In this document: piece after piece, positions 6,609 to 15,602 of the stretch | Position numbering within the stretch: position 1 is the stretch's first letter | How the letters are laid out: each line of letters opens with the position of its first letter | From: an uncultured bacterium | GTDB lineage: Bacteria > Bacteroidota > Bacteroidia > Bacteroidales > Marinifilaceae | Length of the DNA stretch: 22,571 nucleotides | Assembly (NCBI GenBank): GCA_905215395.1 | Contig: CAJMQA010000015.1 | Location: 1-22,571 of the forward strand | Reading direction: 5' to 3' | Program-made: the position numbers and the translations under genes | Notes under the pieces: generated by a model | What the model was told of the DNA's origin: nothing | Seen by the model: only the letters and a program-made list of their open reading frames with translations | Databases searched by the model: none

Positions 6609-7226
6609 ATGCGATTGATAAGATATTTACTTATAGGGATAGGATTGATTGTGTTGATGGGATGCGGAGGAGAGAAAAAGAAAACCGAATTCCGGTACTT
6701 CCGGAATTATCAGCGGACTTTCAATGATATGAATGACAAACATTTAAAGTCTGCTAAACAGTTAGGAATACAGCCCATTACTTCGGATGAGCAGTTGGAT
6801 GTACAGAGGAAAAAATTAGAAGAGATTAGTTCCTGCCGTTATTATGTTGTTGAGGAACTGACTCATTCTATCCCGTATCTGGTACCGTCGGCCAGTAAGT
6901 TGTTGGAAACCATTGGCCGGAATTTCCGGGATTCTTTGAATAATAAGGGACTACCTTCCCTGAAAATTATGGTTACCAGTGTACTTCGGACAAGAGCCAG
7001 CCTGAAGAAATTACGGACTAAGAATACCAATGCCAGTGCTAATTCAGCTCATGTATATGGGACAACATTCGATGTGGCTTATGCCCGTTTTGGTGGAGGA
7101 AAAGAGGAAGAACGGGACAAATTGAAATCTGTATTGGCCGAGGTGTTGCAGGATTTGCGAAAACAAAAGAAATGCTATGTCCGTTATGAATACAAACAGG
7201 GATGTTTTCATATTACCGTACGGTGA
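6609..7226 (+). CDS. DUF5715 / M15-peptidase-like lipoprotein
   Basis: The 205-residue product is a lipoprotein (IGLIVLMGCG, Cys19). Its C-terminal half resembles the LAS/M15 fold of D-Ala-D-Ala carboxypeptidases: VTSVLRT with Arg127, then the metal-binding motif SAHVYGTTFD (His148 and Asp155, the usual SHxxGxxxD), and a final histidine in CFHITV (His201). These would hold a zinc ion. The catalytic glutamate of VanX-type enzymes, normally three residues before the last histidine (ExxH), is not in place; that position is Gly198, and the nearest upstream glutamate is Glu194. The protein may therefore bind peptidoglycan peptides without cutting them, or use a different base. ATG 6609 was chosen because ATG 6604 meets a stop after four codons. 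It has its own promoter and is followed by ychF, probably as a separate transcript. Confidence 0.8.
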   Translation: MRLIRYLLIGIGLIVLMGCGGEKKKTEFRYFRNYQRTFNDMNDKHLKSAKQLGIQPITSDEQLDVQRKKLEEISSCRYYVVEELTHSIPYLVPSASKLLETIGRNFRDSLNNKGLPSLKIMVTSVLRTRASLKKLRTKNTNASANSAHVYGTTFDVAYARFGGGKEEERDKLKSVLAEVLQDLRKQKKCYVRYEYKQGCFHITVR

Positions 7227-7246
7227 GAAAAGTGAAAAATTTATAC

Positions 7247-7254
7247 TACTTTTG
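7247..7254 (+). promoter_or_regulatory. Probable -7 element of the ychF promoter
   Basis: TACTTTTG at 7247-7254 matches TAnnTTTG exactly and lies 26 nt before the ychF start. The expected -33 position (7223-7226) reads GTGA, a poor match to TTTG, so the promoter is only partly supported. Confidence 0.4.
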
Positions 7255-7280
7255 TCGGCTGAATAGATCAAATTTAAATT

Positions 7281-8381
7281 ATGGGTTTACAATGTGGTAT
7301 TGTTGGACTACCGAATGTTGGAAAGTCTACACTGTTTAATTGTCTGAGTAATGCGAAAGCTCAATCGGCAAATTTTCCGTTTTGTACAATAGAACCAAAT
7401 GTAGGAGTGATTACGGTTCCGGATGAGCGTTTAAATAAATTGGTGGAGTTGGTACAACCTCAGAATGTTGTTCCGGCTGTGGTTGAGATTGTGGATATTG
7501 CGGGTTTGGTTAAAGGGGCAAGCAAAGGGGAAGGTTTGGGGAATAAATTTCTTTCCAACATTCGGGAGACTGATGCTATTATTCACGTGTTAAGGTGTTT
7601 TGATGATGATAATATCGTGCATGTGGATGGGAGTGTCGATCCGGTACGGGATAAAGAGATCATCGATACAGAATTGCAATTGAAAGACCTGGAAACGGTA
7701 GAAAACCGTTTACAGAAAGAGGAGAAACGGGCTATGACAGGAGGAGATCCCGTCGCCAAACGGCAGGTGGAAGTTTTACACCTTTATAAAAGTGCTTTGG
7801 AAAAAGGACTTTCTGCCCGTACTGTTATTTTGGATGAATTGCAGAAAGAGGCTACTAAAGATTTACAGTTGCTGACCAATAAACCGGTGCTGTATGTTTG
7901 TAATGTGGATGAGGCTTCTGTGGTAAATGGAAATAAATATGTGGATGCTGTCCGCGAAGCTGTTAAAAATGAAAATGCGGAAGTTTTGGTTATTGGAGCA
8001 GGAATAGAAGCAGATATTGCAGAATTGGAAACCTATGAGGAGAAACAGATGTTTCTGGAGGATCTGGGGTTGAAGGAAGCGGGTGTGAATAAACTAATCC
8101 GTACAGCTTACCATTTATTGAATTTGCAAACCTATTTTACTGCCGGAGTAAAAGAAGTGCGGGCATGGACTTTCCGTAAAGGAATGAAAGCTCCGCAGAC
8201 TGCCGGAATTATTCATACTGATTTTGAAAAAGGATTTATACGGGCAGAAGTGATTAAGTATGAAGATTTTATAACCTACGGTTCTGAGACTAAATGTAAG
8301 GAGGCCGGAAAGATGTCCGTGGAAGGAAAAGACTATGTGGTTCAGGATGGAGATATGATGAATTTCCGTTTTAATGTATAA
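7281..8381 (+). CDS. ychF: Redox-regulated ribosome-associated ATPase YchF
   Basis: YchF (Obg family, OLA1 in eukaryotes) is a universal P-loop protein that binds ribosomes and hydrolyses ATP rather than GTP. The 366-residue length is standard. Visible are the P loop GLPNVGKST (9-17), the G3 motif DIAGLVKGASKGEGLG (72-87), and NVDE at 208-211, the NxxE form of the G4 motif that gives YchF its preference for ATP. A coiled helical insert (LQLKDLETVENRLQKEEKR) precedes it, and a C-terminal TGS domain follows (LNLQTYFTAGVKEVRAWTFR, ending VEGKDYVVQDGDMMNFRFNV). ATG 7281 is the conserved start. It is a single-gene unit with its own -7 element and a strong terminator right after its stop. Confidence 0.97.
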   Translation: MGLQCGIVGLPNVGKSTLFNCLSNAKAQSANFPFCTIEPNVGVITVPDERLNKLVELVQPQNVVPAVVEIVDIAGLVKGASKGEGLGNKFLSNIRETDAIIHVLRCFDDDNIVHVDGSVDPVRDKEIIDTELQLKDLETVENRLQKEEKRAMTGGDPVAKRQVEVLHLYKSALEKGLSARTVILDELQKEATKDLQLLTNKPVLYVCNVDEASVVNGNKYVDAVREAVKNENAEVLVIGAGIEADIAELETYEEKQMFLEDLGLKEAGVNKLIRTAYHLLNLQTYFTAGVKEVRAWTFRKGMKAPQTAGIIHTDFEKGFIRAEVIKYEDFITYGSETKCKEAGKMSVEGKDYVVQDGDMMNFRFNV

Positions 8382-8383
8382 AT

Positions 8384-8415
8384 AAAAAAAACGCTGATTT
8401 TATCAGCGTTTTTTT
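8384..8415. terminator. Bidirectional terminator between ychF and the SusCD operon
   Basis: An 8-bp stem (ACGCTGAT at 8391-8398 and ATCAGCGT at 8402-8409) closes a TTT loop. It is flanked by a run of A on the left (8384-8391) and a run of T on the right (8409-8415). It therefore works as an intrinsic terminator in both directions, for ychF on the forward strand and for the last gene of the reverse operon. Confidence 0.88.
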
Positions 8416-8422
8416 ATTACTG

Positions 8423-9904
8423 TTATTTCCCGTCACCATAATCTCCCCAACCGTAGGGATCGGTATTGGCTCCAAGAATGGAAACACATTTGTGAATGAC
8501 GTGTTTATAGGGGATCATTTTTTTAGTTGTGATATCTATGAAAATGACAGAACCTTTGAATTCTCCCGGGTTTTTACTGTCATACGTAGTTACTACCAAT
8601 TGGGTTTGCATTGCAGAAATTCCTAAATTGACAATTTTACCATATTCTGCCGGTATTTCAATAAATTCGTTCAACTGGGGTAATAAGACCGGAGAGGTAT
8701 AGATCATATTACCGACCGAAAAATACCAATCCTGTTTAGTGATTAAAGCCTTGGTCTCTGTATCCGTTCCGGTAAGCGGTAAAGTCTCTATGGATTCCAG
8801 ATTACCGGCTGTTAATTTTCTGTCGTAGGCTACTTTTATGAGATGAATACCTTGGTTGTTGGCTGTGGCAATAGTAGCAAAATCTTTGTTTCCCAGCATT
8901 GAAGGAGCCGTGCCGATAATGGAATGGCCTTGTAAGTCCGGACAGTCACTGATCTCTATCACCTGATCATAGGCATAACTGTCTCCAATGATACCCTGTG
9001 ATGGATCATTAGCCTGAGGTTTTATCACATAGTATTTATGGGAAAGATTATCATATACAAACATGAATGATCCTCCGGCCTGACTGAACACCGGATGGCT
9101 CCACTCATATTTTTTATCATGTTTGGCCGGTCGGTAAAGTACACCTTTACTATAGCTGATAAATTGCCCCTTACTGATGAAAAACGGGTTGCCCTGACGG
9201 TTGATTCGCATCTCTTCCGGAGCAAATACATAACCGGAATTCTGGTCTACAAAATTGGAGGTAGATATTGTTCCACTGGGAATAAAAGTGGCATTTTCTG
9301 TTAAAATGACTGGTGTCTTACCATCTTTTGTCAGAATATACATAGTCCAGAAATAATCTTTGATAGTACTGATGTAGCCAAAGGTACCCATGATTTGTTG
9401 TGGATTAGCCCCGAATTCGACTCCACTGACAGAAGTTGTTTCAATGAATTTTGTATTGCCTTCTGCTACGGAAAAGTAAGAAAGAATTGCGGAATGATCT
9501 TCTTTTTCCGTCAGGAAATAGTATCCCCAGTTGAAAGGAGATACAATATTGGTATTGAAAGTCTGGAAATATTTCATTCCTGTGTTAACATTAGTTACGG
9601 TATAACGGCACAATTTATTGCCAAAACTCAGGTCGGACGGAGGAAGGATATGTAATTCTTTGGTATTAGCCACAGATTTGCCGTCGATTTCCCAATTGTA
9701 GCTCATATCGGTCTCTTTGGTATCAACAGTATGTTTCAAAGTGACAGGGATGTCCAGACTGTCACCGATTACTGCTGTATAAGTATTTTTGATTCCTGTT
9801 ATTTCCAGCTCGTCGATGGGTGTGTAGTCGTAATTGCCTTTGTCTTCAGAGCAGCTGAGATAAATCAGGCAGCTCAGGAGGTATATTAAGTATTTATTTT
9901 TCAT
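8423..9904 (-). CDS. PKD-like family lipoprotein of the SusCD operon
   Basis: The 493-residue product is a lipoprotein (lipobox IYLSC, Cys18). The mature start, CSEDKGNYDY, is highly characteristic of the PKD-like lipoproteins found in SusC/SusD/DUF4843 operons. The acidic residues just after the cysteine resemble the signal that sends Bacteroidota lipoproteins to the cell surface. An N-terminal immunoglobulin/PKD-like domain (about 30-125; MSYNWEIDGKSV is the typical core strand) is followed by a long beta-rich part of unclear fold, perhaps a propeller. No catalytic motif is seen, so it is probably a surface ligand-binding or lid protein working with SusC/SusD. It is the last gene of the operon, 20 nt after the DUF4843 gene, and ends just before the shared terminator. 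Confidence 0.85.
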   Translation of the reverse strand: MKNKYLIYLLSCLIYLSCSEDKGNYDYTPIDELEITGIKNTYTAVIGDSLDIPVTLKHTVDTKETDMSYNWEIDGKSVANTKELHILPPSDLSFGNKLCRYTVTNVNTGMKYFQTFNTNIVSPFNWGYYFLTEKEDHSAILSYFSVAEGNTKFIETTSVSGVEFGANPQQIMGTFGYISTIKDYFWTMYILTKDGKTPVILTENATFIPSGTISTSNFVDQNSGYVFAPEEMRINRQGNPFFISKGQFISYSKGVLYRPAKHDKKYEWSHPVFSQAGGSFMFVYDNLSHKYYVIKPQANDPSQGIIGDSYAYDQVIEISDCPDLQGHSIIGTAPSMLGNKDFATIATANNQGIHLIKVAYDRKLTAGNLESIETLPLTGTDTETKALITKQDWYFSVGNMIYTSPVLLPQLNEFIEIPAEYGKIVNLGISAMQTQLVVTTYDSKNPGEFKGSVIFIDITTKKMIPYKHVIHKCVSILGANTDPYGWGDYGDGK

Positions 9905-9924
9905 ATTGTGATGAATTAAAGGAT

Positions 9925-10719
9925 TTATGGTAAAGAAATTCGGGGTTTTGTTGTATCTCCATCGGGATATACTTCATTGTCAATGAAATATTGCTTCAGT
10001 ACCCGGATAAACATAAAAGTAGATGGATACCATCCTGAGTGTACATAATAGGGCATGTTGTCCCAATAGAGTGGTTTTCCCATACCGGGACCTCCAATGG
10101 TTTCCACATTGGGATCAGCTCCCAGATAGTAGATCTCTTGCCATTTTACAAATTTTTCCCGGCTGAATTCTCCGAAGGTTCCCAGCCATTTAGACCACCA
10201 GCTAGGAGGGGTCAGAATATCAGAGAAAGATATTTTAGCTGTTAGCAAAGCCCTGTCACCTAATTGAAAATTGGAGTTTGGAAGAAGTCTGAATACGATA
10301 TGCCGCCATTCGGTTTGGAGAATTTTACTTCTTTTTACTGTAATACATAAAGTATCCCGTAAGTTCCCTCCCTGTATGACTGTATTCCGGATAGAGGAAG
10401 GATCCCATTCCTCCTGGGTTGCGGTTGTACTGTCAGCGATGACTTCTACGACATAATTTCTGTCGTGAGGTGCTGCAAGTCCTGCAATATTGATGGGAAT
10501 TTTAAAAGTGTATTCCTTTATCGTATAATCATCCATGGCAAATGAATAACTGATACTGTCCATTCTGGTTTTGGTATCCCGCCCGTATTGATCTTGTACA
10601 AAAGGCATATTGAAATAAATATAATTTTCTCCGTTATCGAAATTATCAATGTCCTGATTGCAGGAAAACAGGCTGATTATGGAAAATAAGGAGAAAAATA
10701 CTTGATATAACTTTTTCAT
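9925..10719 (-). CDS. DUF4843 domain-containing lipoprotein
   Basis: The 264-residue product has a lipoprotein signal (SIISLFSC, Cys20). The first domain (about 30-160) is a beta-sandwich typical of DUF4843: a strand YIYFNMPF near the start, then SISYSFAM..., FKIPINIAG, and NYVVEVIAD with conserved turns, ending WRHIVFRLLP. The rest, about 100 residues, is rich in Trp and Tyr (PPSWWSKWLGTFGEFSREKF) and could form a carbohydrate- or peptide-binding surface. DUF4843 proteins have no assigned reaction and occur almost only in SusCD operons. Here it lies between susD (15 nt upstream) and the PKD-like gene (20 nt downstream), so it is probably a structural or binding subunit of one outer-membrane uptake complex. 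Confidence 0.85.
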   Translation of the reverse strand: MKKLYQVFFSLFSIISLFSCNQDIDNFDNGENYIYFNMPFVQDQYGRDTKTRMDSISYSFAMDDYTIKEYTFKIPINIAGLAAPHDRNYVVEVIADSTTATQEEWDPSSIRNTVIQGGNLRDTLCITVKRSKILQTEWRHIVFRLLPNSNFQLGDRALLTAKISFSDILTPPSWWSKWLGTFGEFSREKFVKWQEIYYLGADPNVETIGGPGMGKPLYWDNMPYYVHSGWYPSTFMFIRVLKQYFIDNEVYPDGDTTKPRISLP

Positions 10720-10734
10720 ATTCGGTTGTTTGAG

Positions 10735-12246
10735 TTATTTGTTGCTTGCTTTTTCATTGGGTGAATATTCATATTCTGCATCCGGAATGGGGAATACGAA
10801 TTTATTTTCATCGGCAGCGATATCCAGGCCTGTTTTCACGTGGATATCTAAAAACAGCCGTTTATAAAGAGGGAACATGCGTCCTTCTCCTATAAAATCC
10901 TTGCGTTGGTCTCTTACCAGATAATCGAGTAAAACATTATCTGTCAGCGGTCCTTCCAGTCTGGTTAGATTACGTGTTTCACGGACATCATTCAGATAGG
11001 ATAGTGCCAGTTCATTGTTTTTGCCGATCTGAGCTTCACAGGCGATGTAATATACCTCTGACATTCTCATTATGGGAATTTCAGGATCATAGGTGGCGGC
11101 TAAATTGCTTGCTTCATAGGCTTTCCGGAGTTTTGTCAGGTCATAGGCTCCATACTCATTGCCCTCAAACCAGTATCTCAGCCGGTTATCCGTACCGGCA
11201 CCATCCGGTTGACGTCCGTAAAGGTCGTTCAGAAAAACAGTATATAGATTGGAATTTATAACAAATGCGCTACTGGATTGGCCTTTGCCATTCATCATGA
11301 AAGTTGCATCGGTCAGGTCATACAGATTATTTGTATAAAGTGCGAACAACATTTCTGTAGAATAATTCAGATCTTTCCAAGCTTCGGTTCCTGATTCAAT
11401 GTTCGTCTTATCTATCAGGCTCAGTACTTTTGTTTCTTCACATTCATCTATAATGCGTTTGGCATAAATATAGGCCTGTTCCTGATTGAGTAACAATTGT
11501 TCATTGCGGGCCAGTAATCCTAGTACTCCGTAATAGTTCAGACGGGAACCCCGGCGATTGATAATATCATTATAATCTAATAATGAGTTGTTGTAATCGC
11601 CCTTTCTGCCAACCAGATTAATCGGGTCGTTTTTCATCAGTTCCAGGGCTTTCAGAAGATCTTCTTTTACTTTAGTCAGAATGGCATGTCCGCTTTCAAA
11701 TTTTTCTGCTGTAACATTGAATTCCGTGCGGTAGGGAATAGCCGGTTTATTCAGATCTGCCTCTGTTTTGATAACAGGTCCGAATAATCTGAATAGTTCC
11801 ATATGGCAGAAAGCACGTAATGCATAGGCTTCTCCTTCTATTAATTCTGAATATTTAATATCATTTCTGTTAGTGGGGATTTTTGATAAGATCAGGTTAC
11901 ATTGGGCTATGGCTGCATAAAAGTTTTTCCAAATTGAATTAAATTTGGATATAGATGTTGAATTACTATAATCGTATTGGGAAAGTTTATAATAGGTATG
12001 GCTTGGAGTGGTGGATACATCCCAATATTGAGCCAGCATATCCATCATTCCGTAACTCAACTCTTTTCCATACATAGAGGAAGTTGTGAGAGTGTAATAT
12101 ACTCCGCCTAATGCTGCATTATAGCCTTTCTCTGTAGTCAGCATATCCTCGGCATCAACTTGCCCTTGGGGAATGACATTTAACCAGTCATTACAGGAAG
12201 TCAGAGAAAGTAAAGTCAGAAAAATAATATATATTTTAGTTTTCAT
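10735..12246 (-). CDS. SusD/RagB-family nutrient-binding lipoprotein
   Basis: SusD-like proteins sit as a lid on the SusC barrel at the outer-membrane surface and capture the substrate. The 503-residue product has a lipoprotein signal (LTLLSLTSC, Cys18) followed by NDWLNVIPQGQ, a start found across the family. The N-terminal SusD_N region (AEDMLTTEKGYNAALGGVYY) and the helical TPR-like scaffold (LIEGEAYALRAFCHMELFRL, FGPVI) are clear. The C-terminal RagB/SusD region has PIMRMSEVYYIACEAQIG, then ALSYLNDVRETRNL, RDQRKDFIGEGRMF and a final FPIPDAEYEYSPN. The typical length is 480-600. It is 20 nt downstream of susC, as expected. The sequence does not tell whether the substrate is a glycan or a peptide. 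Confidence 0.95.
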   Translation of the reverse strand: MKTKIYIIFLTLLSLTSCNDWLNVIPQGQVDAEDMLTTEKGYNAALGGVYYTLTTSSMYGKELSYGMMDMLAQYWDVSTTPSHTYYKLSQYDYSNSTSISKFNSIWKNFYAAIAQCNLILSKIPTNRNDIKYSELIEGEAYALRAFCHMELFRLFGPVIKTEADLNKPAIPYRTEFNVTAEKFESGHAILTKVKEDLLKALELMKNDPINLVGRKGDYNNSLLDYNDIINRRGSRLNYYGVLGLLARNEQLLLNQEQAYIYAKRIIDECEETKVLSLIDKTNIESGTEAWKDLNYSTEMLFALYTNNLYDLTDATFMMNGKGQSSSAFVINSNLYTVFLNDLYGRQPDGAGTDNRLRYWFEGNEYGAYDLTKLRKAYEASNLAATYDPEIPIMRMSEVYYIACEAQIGKNNELALSYLNDVRETRNLTRLEGPLTDNVLLDYLVRDQRKDFIGEGRMFPLYKRLFLDIHVKTGLDIAADENKFVFPIPDAEYEYSPNEKASNK

Positions 12247-12266
12247 ATTCTAGATATTTACAGGTG

Positions 12267-15200
12267 TTAGAAACTGACATTCAGGCCGAAAACATAACTT
12301 CGCTGAAAAGGATAGGATAGTCCTCTTTCCTCCTTTATGGTTGATAAGCGGAAGAGGTCGTTTACATAGAAGCTTAACCGGAGTGTATGGATACTATACT
12401 TTTGTAACCACTCTTTGGGAAAATCATAAGAGAGAGAAAGGTTGGTCAATTGTATCATGTTTTCTTCCTGAACAAAACGGGTAGAGATAAAGGTGGTTGT
12501 ATATTCCTTGATATTTTTATAAAGGGCGTGGTCTCCGGGATTGACCCAGCGATTGTTCAATACTCTGCGATCTGCATTATAGGCCGGATTTGCACCTTCT
12601 ACTCTGGAAGCCAGGGTCTGATTATAATAGTCAGCTCCGAAACTATATTTGAATACCATGTTCAGGTTCCAGCCTTTCCAGAATAAATTGGTTCCCAGGT
12701 TTCCGTAAAATTTGGGTTCTGAATCCCCGCATACAATTTTGTCATTGGCATCCCAGGTATATGTGAGGCTTCCGTCCTTTTTTACATAGATTTCCTGTCC
12801 GGTTACCGGGTCGATGCCTAGCGATTTTACAGCTTTAATGGCACTCATCGATTGACCTTCTTCATAAACAGCTCCGGGGGTAGTTTTGTCTGCATTATTC
12901 TGGTTATTAATACCTTTTAATTGGTTGGAGATCTTCACCAGGGTATTTTTATTATGAGCTCCTTGCATAAAAATGGCCCATTCCAGATCCTGTTCCGGTT
13001 TGCGGATAGCAACTCCGTTAATGTTGATTTCATAACCTTCGTTTTTAATTTCTCCGAGATTTGCCGTAAAGCTATCGGAAGGAAGTCCCAGGGAAGGTGC
13101 AACGGTAATAGAAGTCAGCATACCTTCCGTACGTTTATGATAGTAGTTAAAAGTAAATTTTAGTCGGCTCTTAGCTAATCCAAAATCAATTCCAATATTG
13201 GACTGATATTGGGTTTGCCATTTTAACTCAGGATTACCATAACCCATTAATGTCACAGGTGTGAGCGTTCCGTAAAGTCTGTCCGTTCGGAATTGATACA
13301 TGGTTTTTGCTTGGTAGGCAGAGAATTCCTGATTGCCGGTAACTCCGTATGAATATCTGAGTTTCATCAGATCTATACCTGTGTTTTTAGGCCAGAATTT
13401 TTCATTATGGATGTTCCAACCGGCACCTACAGACCAAAAAGGAGCGAATTTATTGTCTGCACCGAAACGGGAAGAACCATCATAACGTCCGGAAGCATCC
13501 AGAAAATAACGATTGTCGTAGATATAATTTAAGTTTCCAAAAAAGCCGACAGAACGGGTGAGACTTTCATTACTGGATGCCCGGGTATTTTTTTTAAATT
13601 GGATAGCAAAGGCTGGATCGGAGTATCTGTCATCGGGGAAACCAGTGACGGTGTAACCGTTGGAATGATTTTGAGAGGTGTTTAGTTCTGCTCCGACTCC
13701 GGCATACAATAAATGTTTTTCTGCCAATAGTTTATTGTAATTTAAGGTCAGGTTACTGGAAACCTCCATGGTATTACCAGTAGACAGGCGTAATTCCCCG
13801 CGCTCTTCGATGGGGTAATATTCTTTGGCTCCGGTTTCCGGGTTTTCTTTATTTTTTAATACAAATTTTGAAGAGAAAGGGGAGGTGTAGTTTTCACTTT
13901 CGCTGTTTGATTTGTTGATACCGACCTGTCCGCGCAGTCTGAAAGCTGTATTAATCATCCAGTCAACATTCAACTGTTCCCGGAATTCCTGGCTTTTGGT
14001 AAAGCTCCGGAAAGGAAGTGCCGCATCGTATAGAGGATTAGGTTCCCCATTCATTAGTAAGGGGATTAAATCTCCGTTTTGGTCATGTATACGTTCATAT
14101 GGATTGGCCAGTCCATATGTCGAAAAATCACCATAAGGAGAATTGTGTGCATGAGTGTGTGCATAAGAAATGTAATTTTTGATGGTGATTTTATCTTTTA
14201 TCCTGTATATCAGCGAAAATCCCAGACTTGTCCGGTCACGGCCTGATTTTTTCATGACGCCGTTTTGTTGATTATAAGAGGCATCGATGCCGTAACGTAC
14301 ATTATCTACTCCTCCTTCAACATACAGTGAGTGTGCATGGGAAAAAGCTGTCTCTACAGGTTGGGAAAGCCAGTAGGTATTTACGCCTTCAGCAACATCT
14401 TTATATCTTTTATAATATTCAAGTTCAGCATCATGATGTTCTTGCAGAGAGTTTCCTTGGTCATATAGTCCGGCCAGACGCTCATATTCCAGTTTTTCCC
14501 TGGCATTCATCAGGTCGTAGCCGGTCAGGTCGGCATAAGCTATGGTTGGTTTAAAATCGTAGGTGACCCGAAGCTGGCCAGGAGCCGGAGCTGTAGTTTC
14601 GATTACAATTACTCCGTTAGCGGCTCTTGAACCGTATAAGATGGTGGCAGAAGCGTCTTTTAATAAAGTAATACTTTCGATGCGGTTAATGTCCATATCA
14701 AATACTTTTTCAGCACTAACTTCAAAACCGTCCAGAATAAAGAGAGGAGAGGTCGAACCATTCTGAAAACTTCCTTTTCCACGAATGGTAAAATCAGGAA
14801 TGGTATTGGGATTTGAACCGTTGATATTGTCTTCATTGATTTTGAAACCGGCATCAATGGTACTGATAGTTGTGAAAATATTTCCGGTAGATAATTTTTG
14901 CAGATCTGCTTTTTTGATTGTAGTTACTGAACCTGCAAAACCTTCTTTCCGGCGGGGAAAGAATCCGGTCACTACAACATCGTCCATGGCAACGATATCT
15001 TCCTCCAGAGTTACATGGAGAATTGTTTTGCCCGTTACTGATACCTCTTGGGGTTTATAGCCGATAAAAGAAACGGTAACTGTAGTTATATCTTCCGGTA
15101 TTTTCAGACTGAATTCCCCGTTTTCGTTTGTAACGGCTCCGATACTGGTGCCTTTTATGAGGACAGTGGCTCCGATCAAGGGTTCTTTTTTTGTATCGGT

Positions 15201-15602
15201 TATCACTCCTTTGATTTCCCGCATTGTTTGTTGCGGGAGTGCACGTCCGGAAGTTAATTCCCGGCTGATAATGATAGTTTTGTCATTGATCTGATACGAT
15301 AGTCCGGTACCAATCAGGCATTGTTCGAGGATTTCCTCGATTGTTGCATCTTTTAAATTGACACTGACCAGTTGTAGCTTGTTCAACTGATCCGAGCGGT
15401 ATAGTACCGAATACTCTGTTTCATGATCGATGTGTTTCAATAATTGGACAAGGGAAACATCTTTCATGTTGATGTCCAGTTTTCTCTGGCTGTAAACTCC
15501 GGCACAGAGAATACTGTGTGTGAAAAGTAAACTTGTGGCCATCAGGAGAGCTAAAAAGTGCCTCCTGAGACTGGTTTGGGGGTGAAAACTGTTTTTTTTC
15601 AT
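12267..15602 (-). CDS. SusC/RagA-family TonB-linked outer-membrane transporter with STN domain
   Basis: The 1111-residue product imports oligomers across the outer membrane using TonB energy. The order is: signal peptide (about 1-39), STN domain (about 42-115; LDINMKDVSLVQLLKHI), a CarboxypepD_reg-like beta-sandwich (about 128-202; IKGVITDTKKEPLIGATV), a TonB box region MDDVVVTGF (206-214), the plug domain (about 220-335; PLFILDGFEV and LLKDASATILYGSRAANGVI), and the beta barrel, ending in VFGLNVSF with the terminal phenylalanine needed for BAM assembly. The STN domain in such transporters normally contacts a FecR-type anti-sigma factor to report substrate uptake, but no such gene is beside it here. 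It starts the reverse operon with susD, DUF4843 and PKD-like genes. The ATG is unambiguous (MKKNSFHPQ), and its leader contains complementary segments. Confidence 0.96.
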   Translation of the reverse strand: MKKNSFHPQTSLRRHFLALLMATSLLFTHSILCAGVYSQRKLDINMKDVSLVQLLKHIDHETEYSVLYRSDQLNKLQLVSVNLKDATIEEILEQCLIGTGLSYQINDKTIIISRELTSGRALPQQTMREIKGVITDTKKEPLIGATVLIKGTSIGAVTNENGEFSLKIPEDITTVTVSFIGYKPQEVSVTGKTILHVTLEEDIVAMDDVVVTGFFPRRKEGFAGSVTTIKKADLQKLSTGNIFTTISTIDAGFKINEDNINGSNPNTIPDFTIRGKGSFQNGSTSPLFILDGFEVSAEKVFDMDINRIESITLLKDASATILYGSRAANGVIVIETTAPAPGQLRVTYDFKPTIAYADLTGYDLMNAREKLEYERLAGLYDQGNSLQEHHDAELEYYKRYKDVAEGVNTYWLSQPVETAFSHAHSLYVEGGVDNVRYGIDASYNQQNGVMKKSGRDRTSLGFSLIYRIKDKITIKNYISYAHTHAHNSPYGDFSTYGLANPYERIHDQNGDLIPLLMNGEPNPLYDAALPFRSFTKSQEFREQLNVDWMINTAFRLRGQVGINKSNSESENYTSPFSSKFVLKNKENPETGAKEYYPIEERGELRLSTGNTMEVSSNLTLNYNKLLAEKHLLYAGVGAELNTSQNHSNGYTVTGFPDDRYSDPAFAIQFKKNTRASSNESLTRSVGFFGNLNYIYDNRYFLDASGRYDGSSRFGADNKFAPFWSVGAGWNIHNEKFWPKNTGIDLMKLRYSYGVTGNQEFSAYQAKTMYQFRTDRLYGTLTPVTLMGYGNPELKWQTQYQSNIGIDFGLAKSRLKFTFNYYHKRTEGMLTSITVAPSLGLPSDSFTANLGEIKNEGYEININGVAIRKPEQDLEWAIFMQGAHNKNTLVKISNQLKGINNQNNADKTTPGAVYEEGQSMSAIKAVKSLGIDPVTGQEIYVKKDGSLTYTWDANDKIVCGDSEPKFYGNLGTNLFWKGWNLNMVFKYSFGADYYNQTLASRVEGANPAYNADRRVLNNRWVNPGDHALYKNIKEYTTTFISTRFVQEENMIQLTNLSLSYDFPKEWLQKYSIHTLRLSFYVNDLFRLSTIKEERGLSYPFQRSYVFGLNVSF

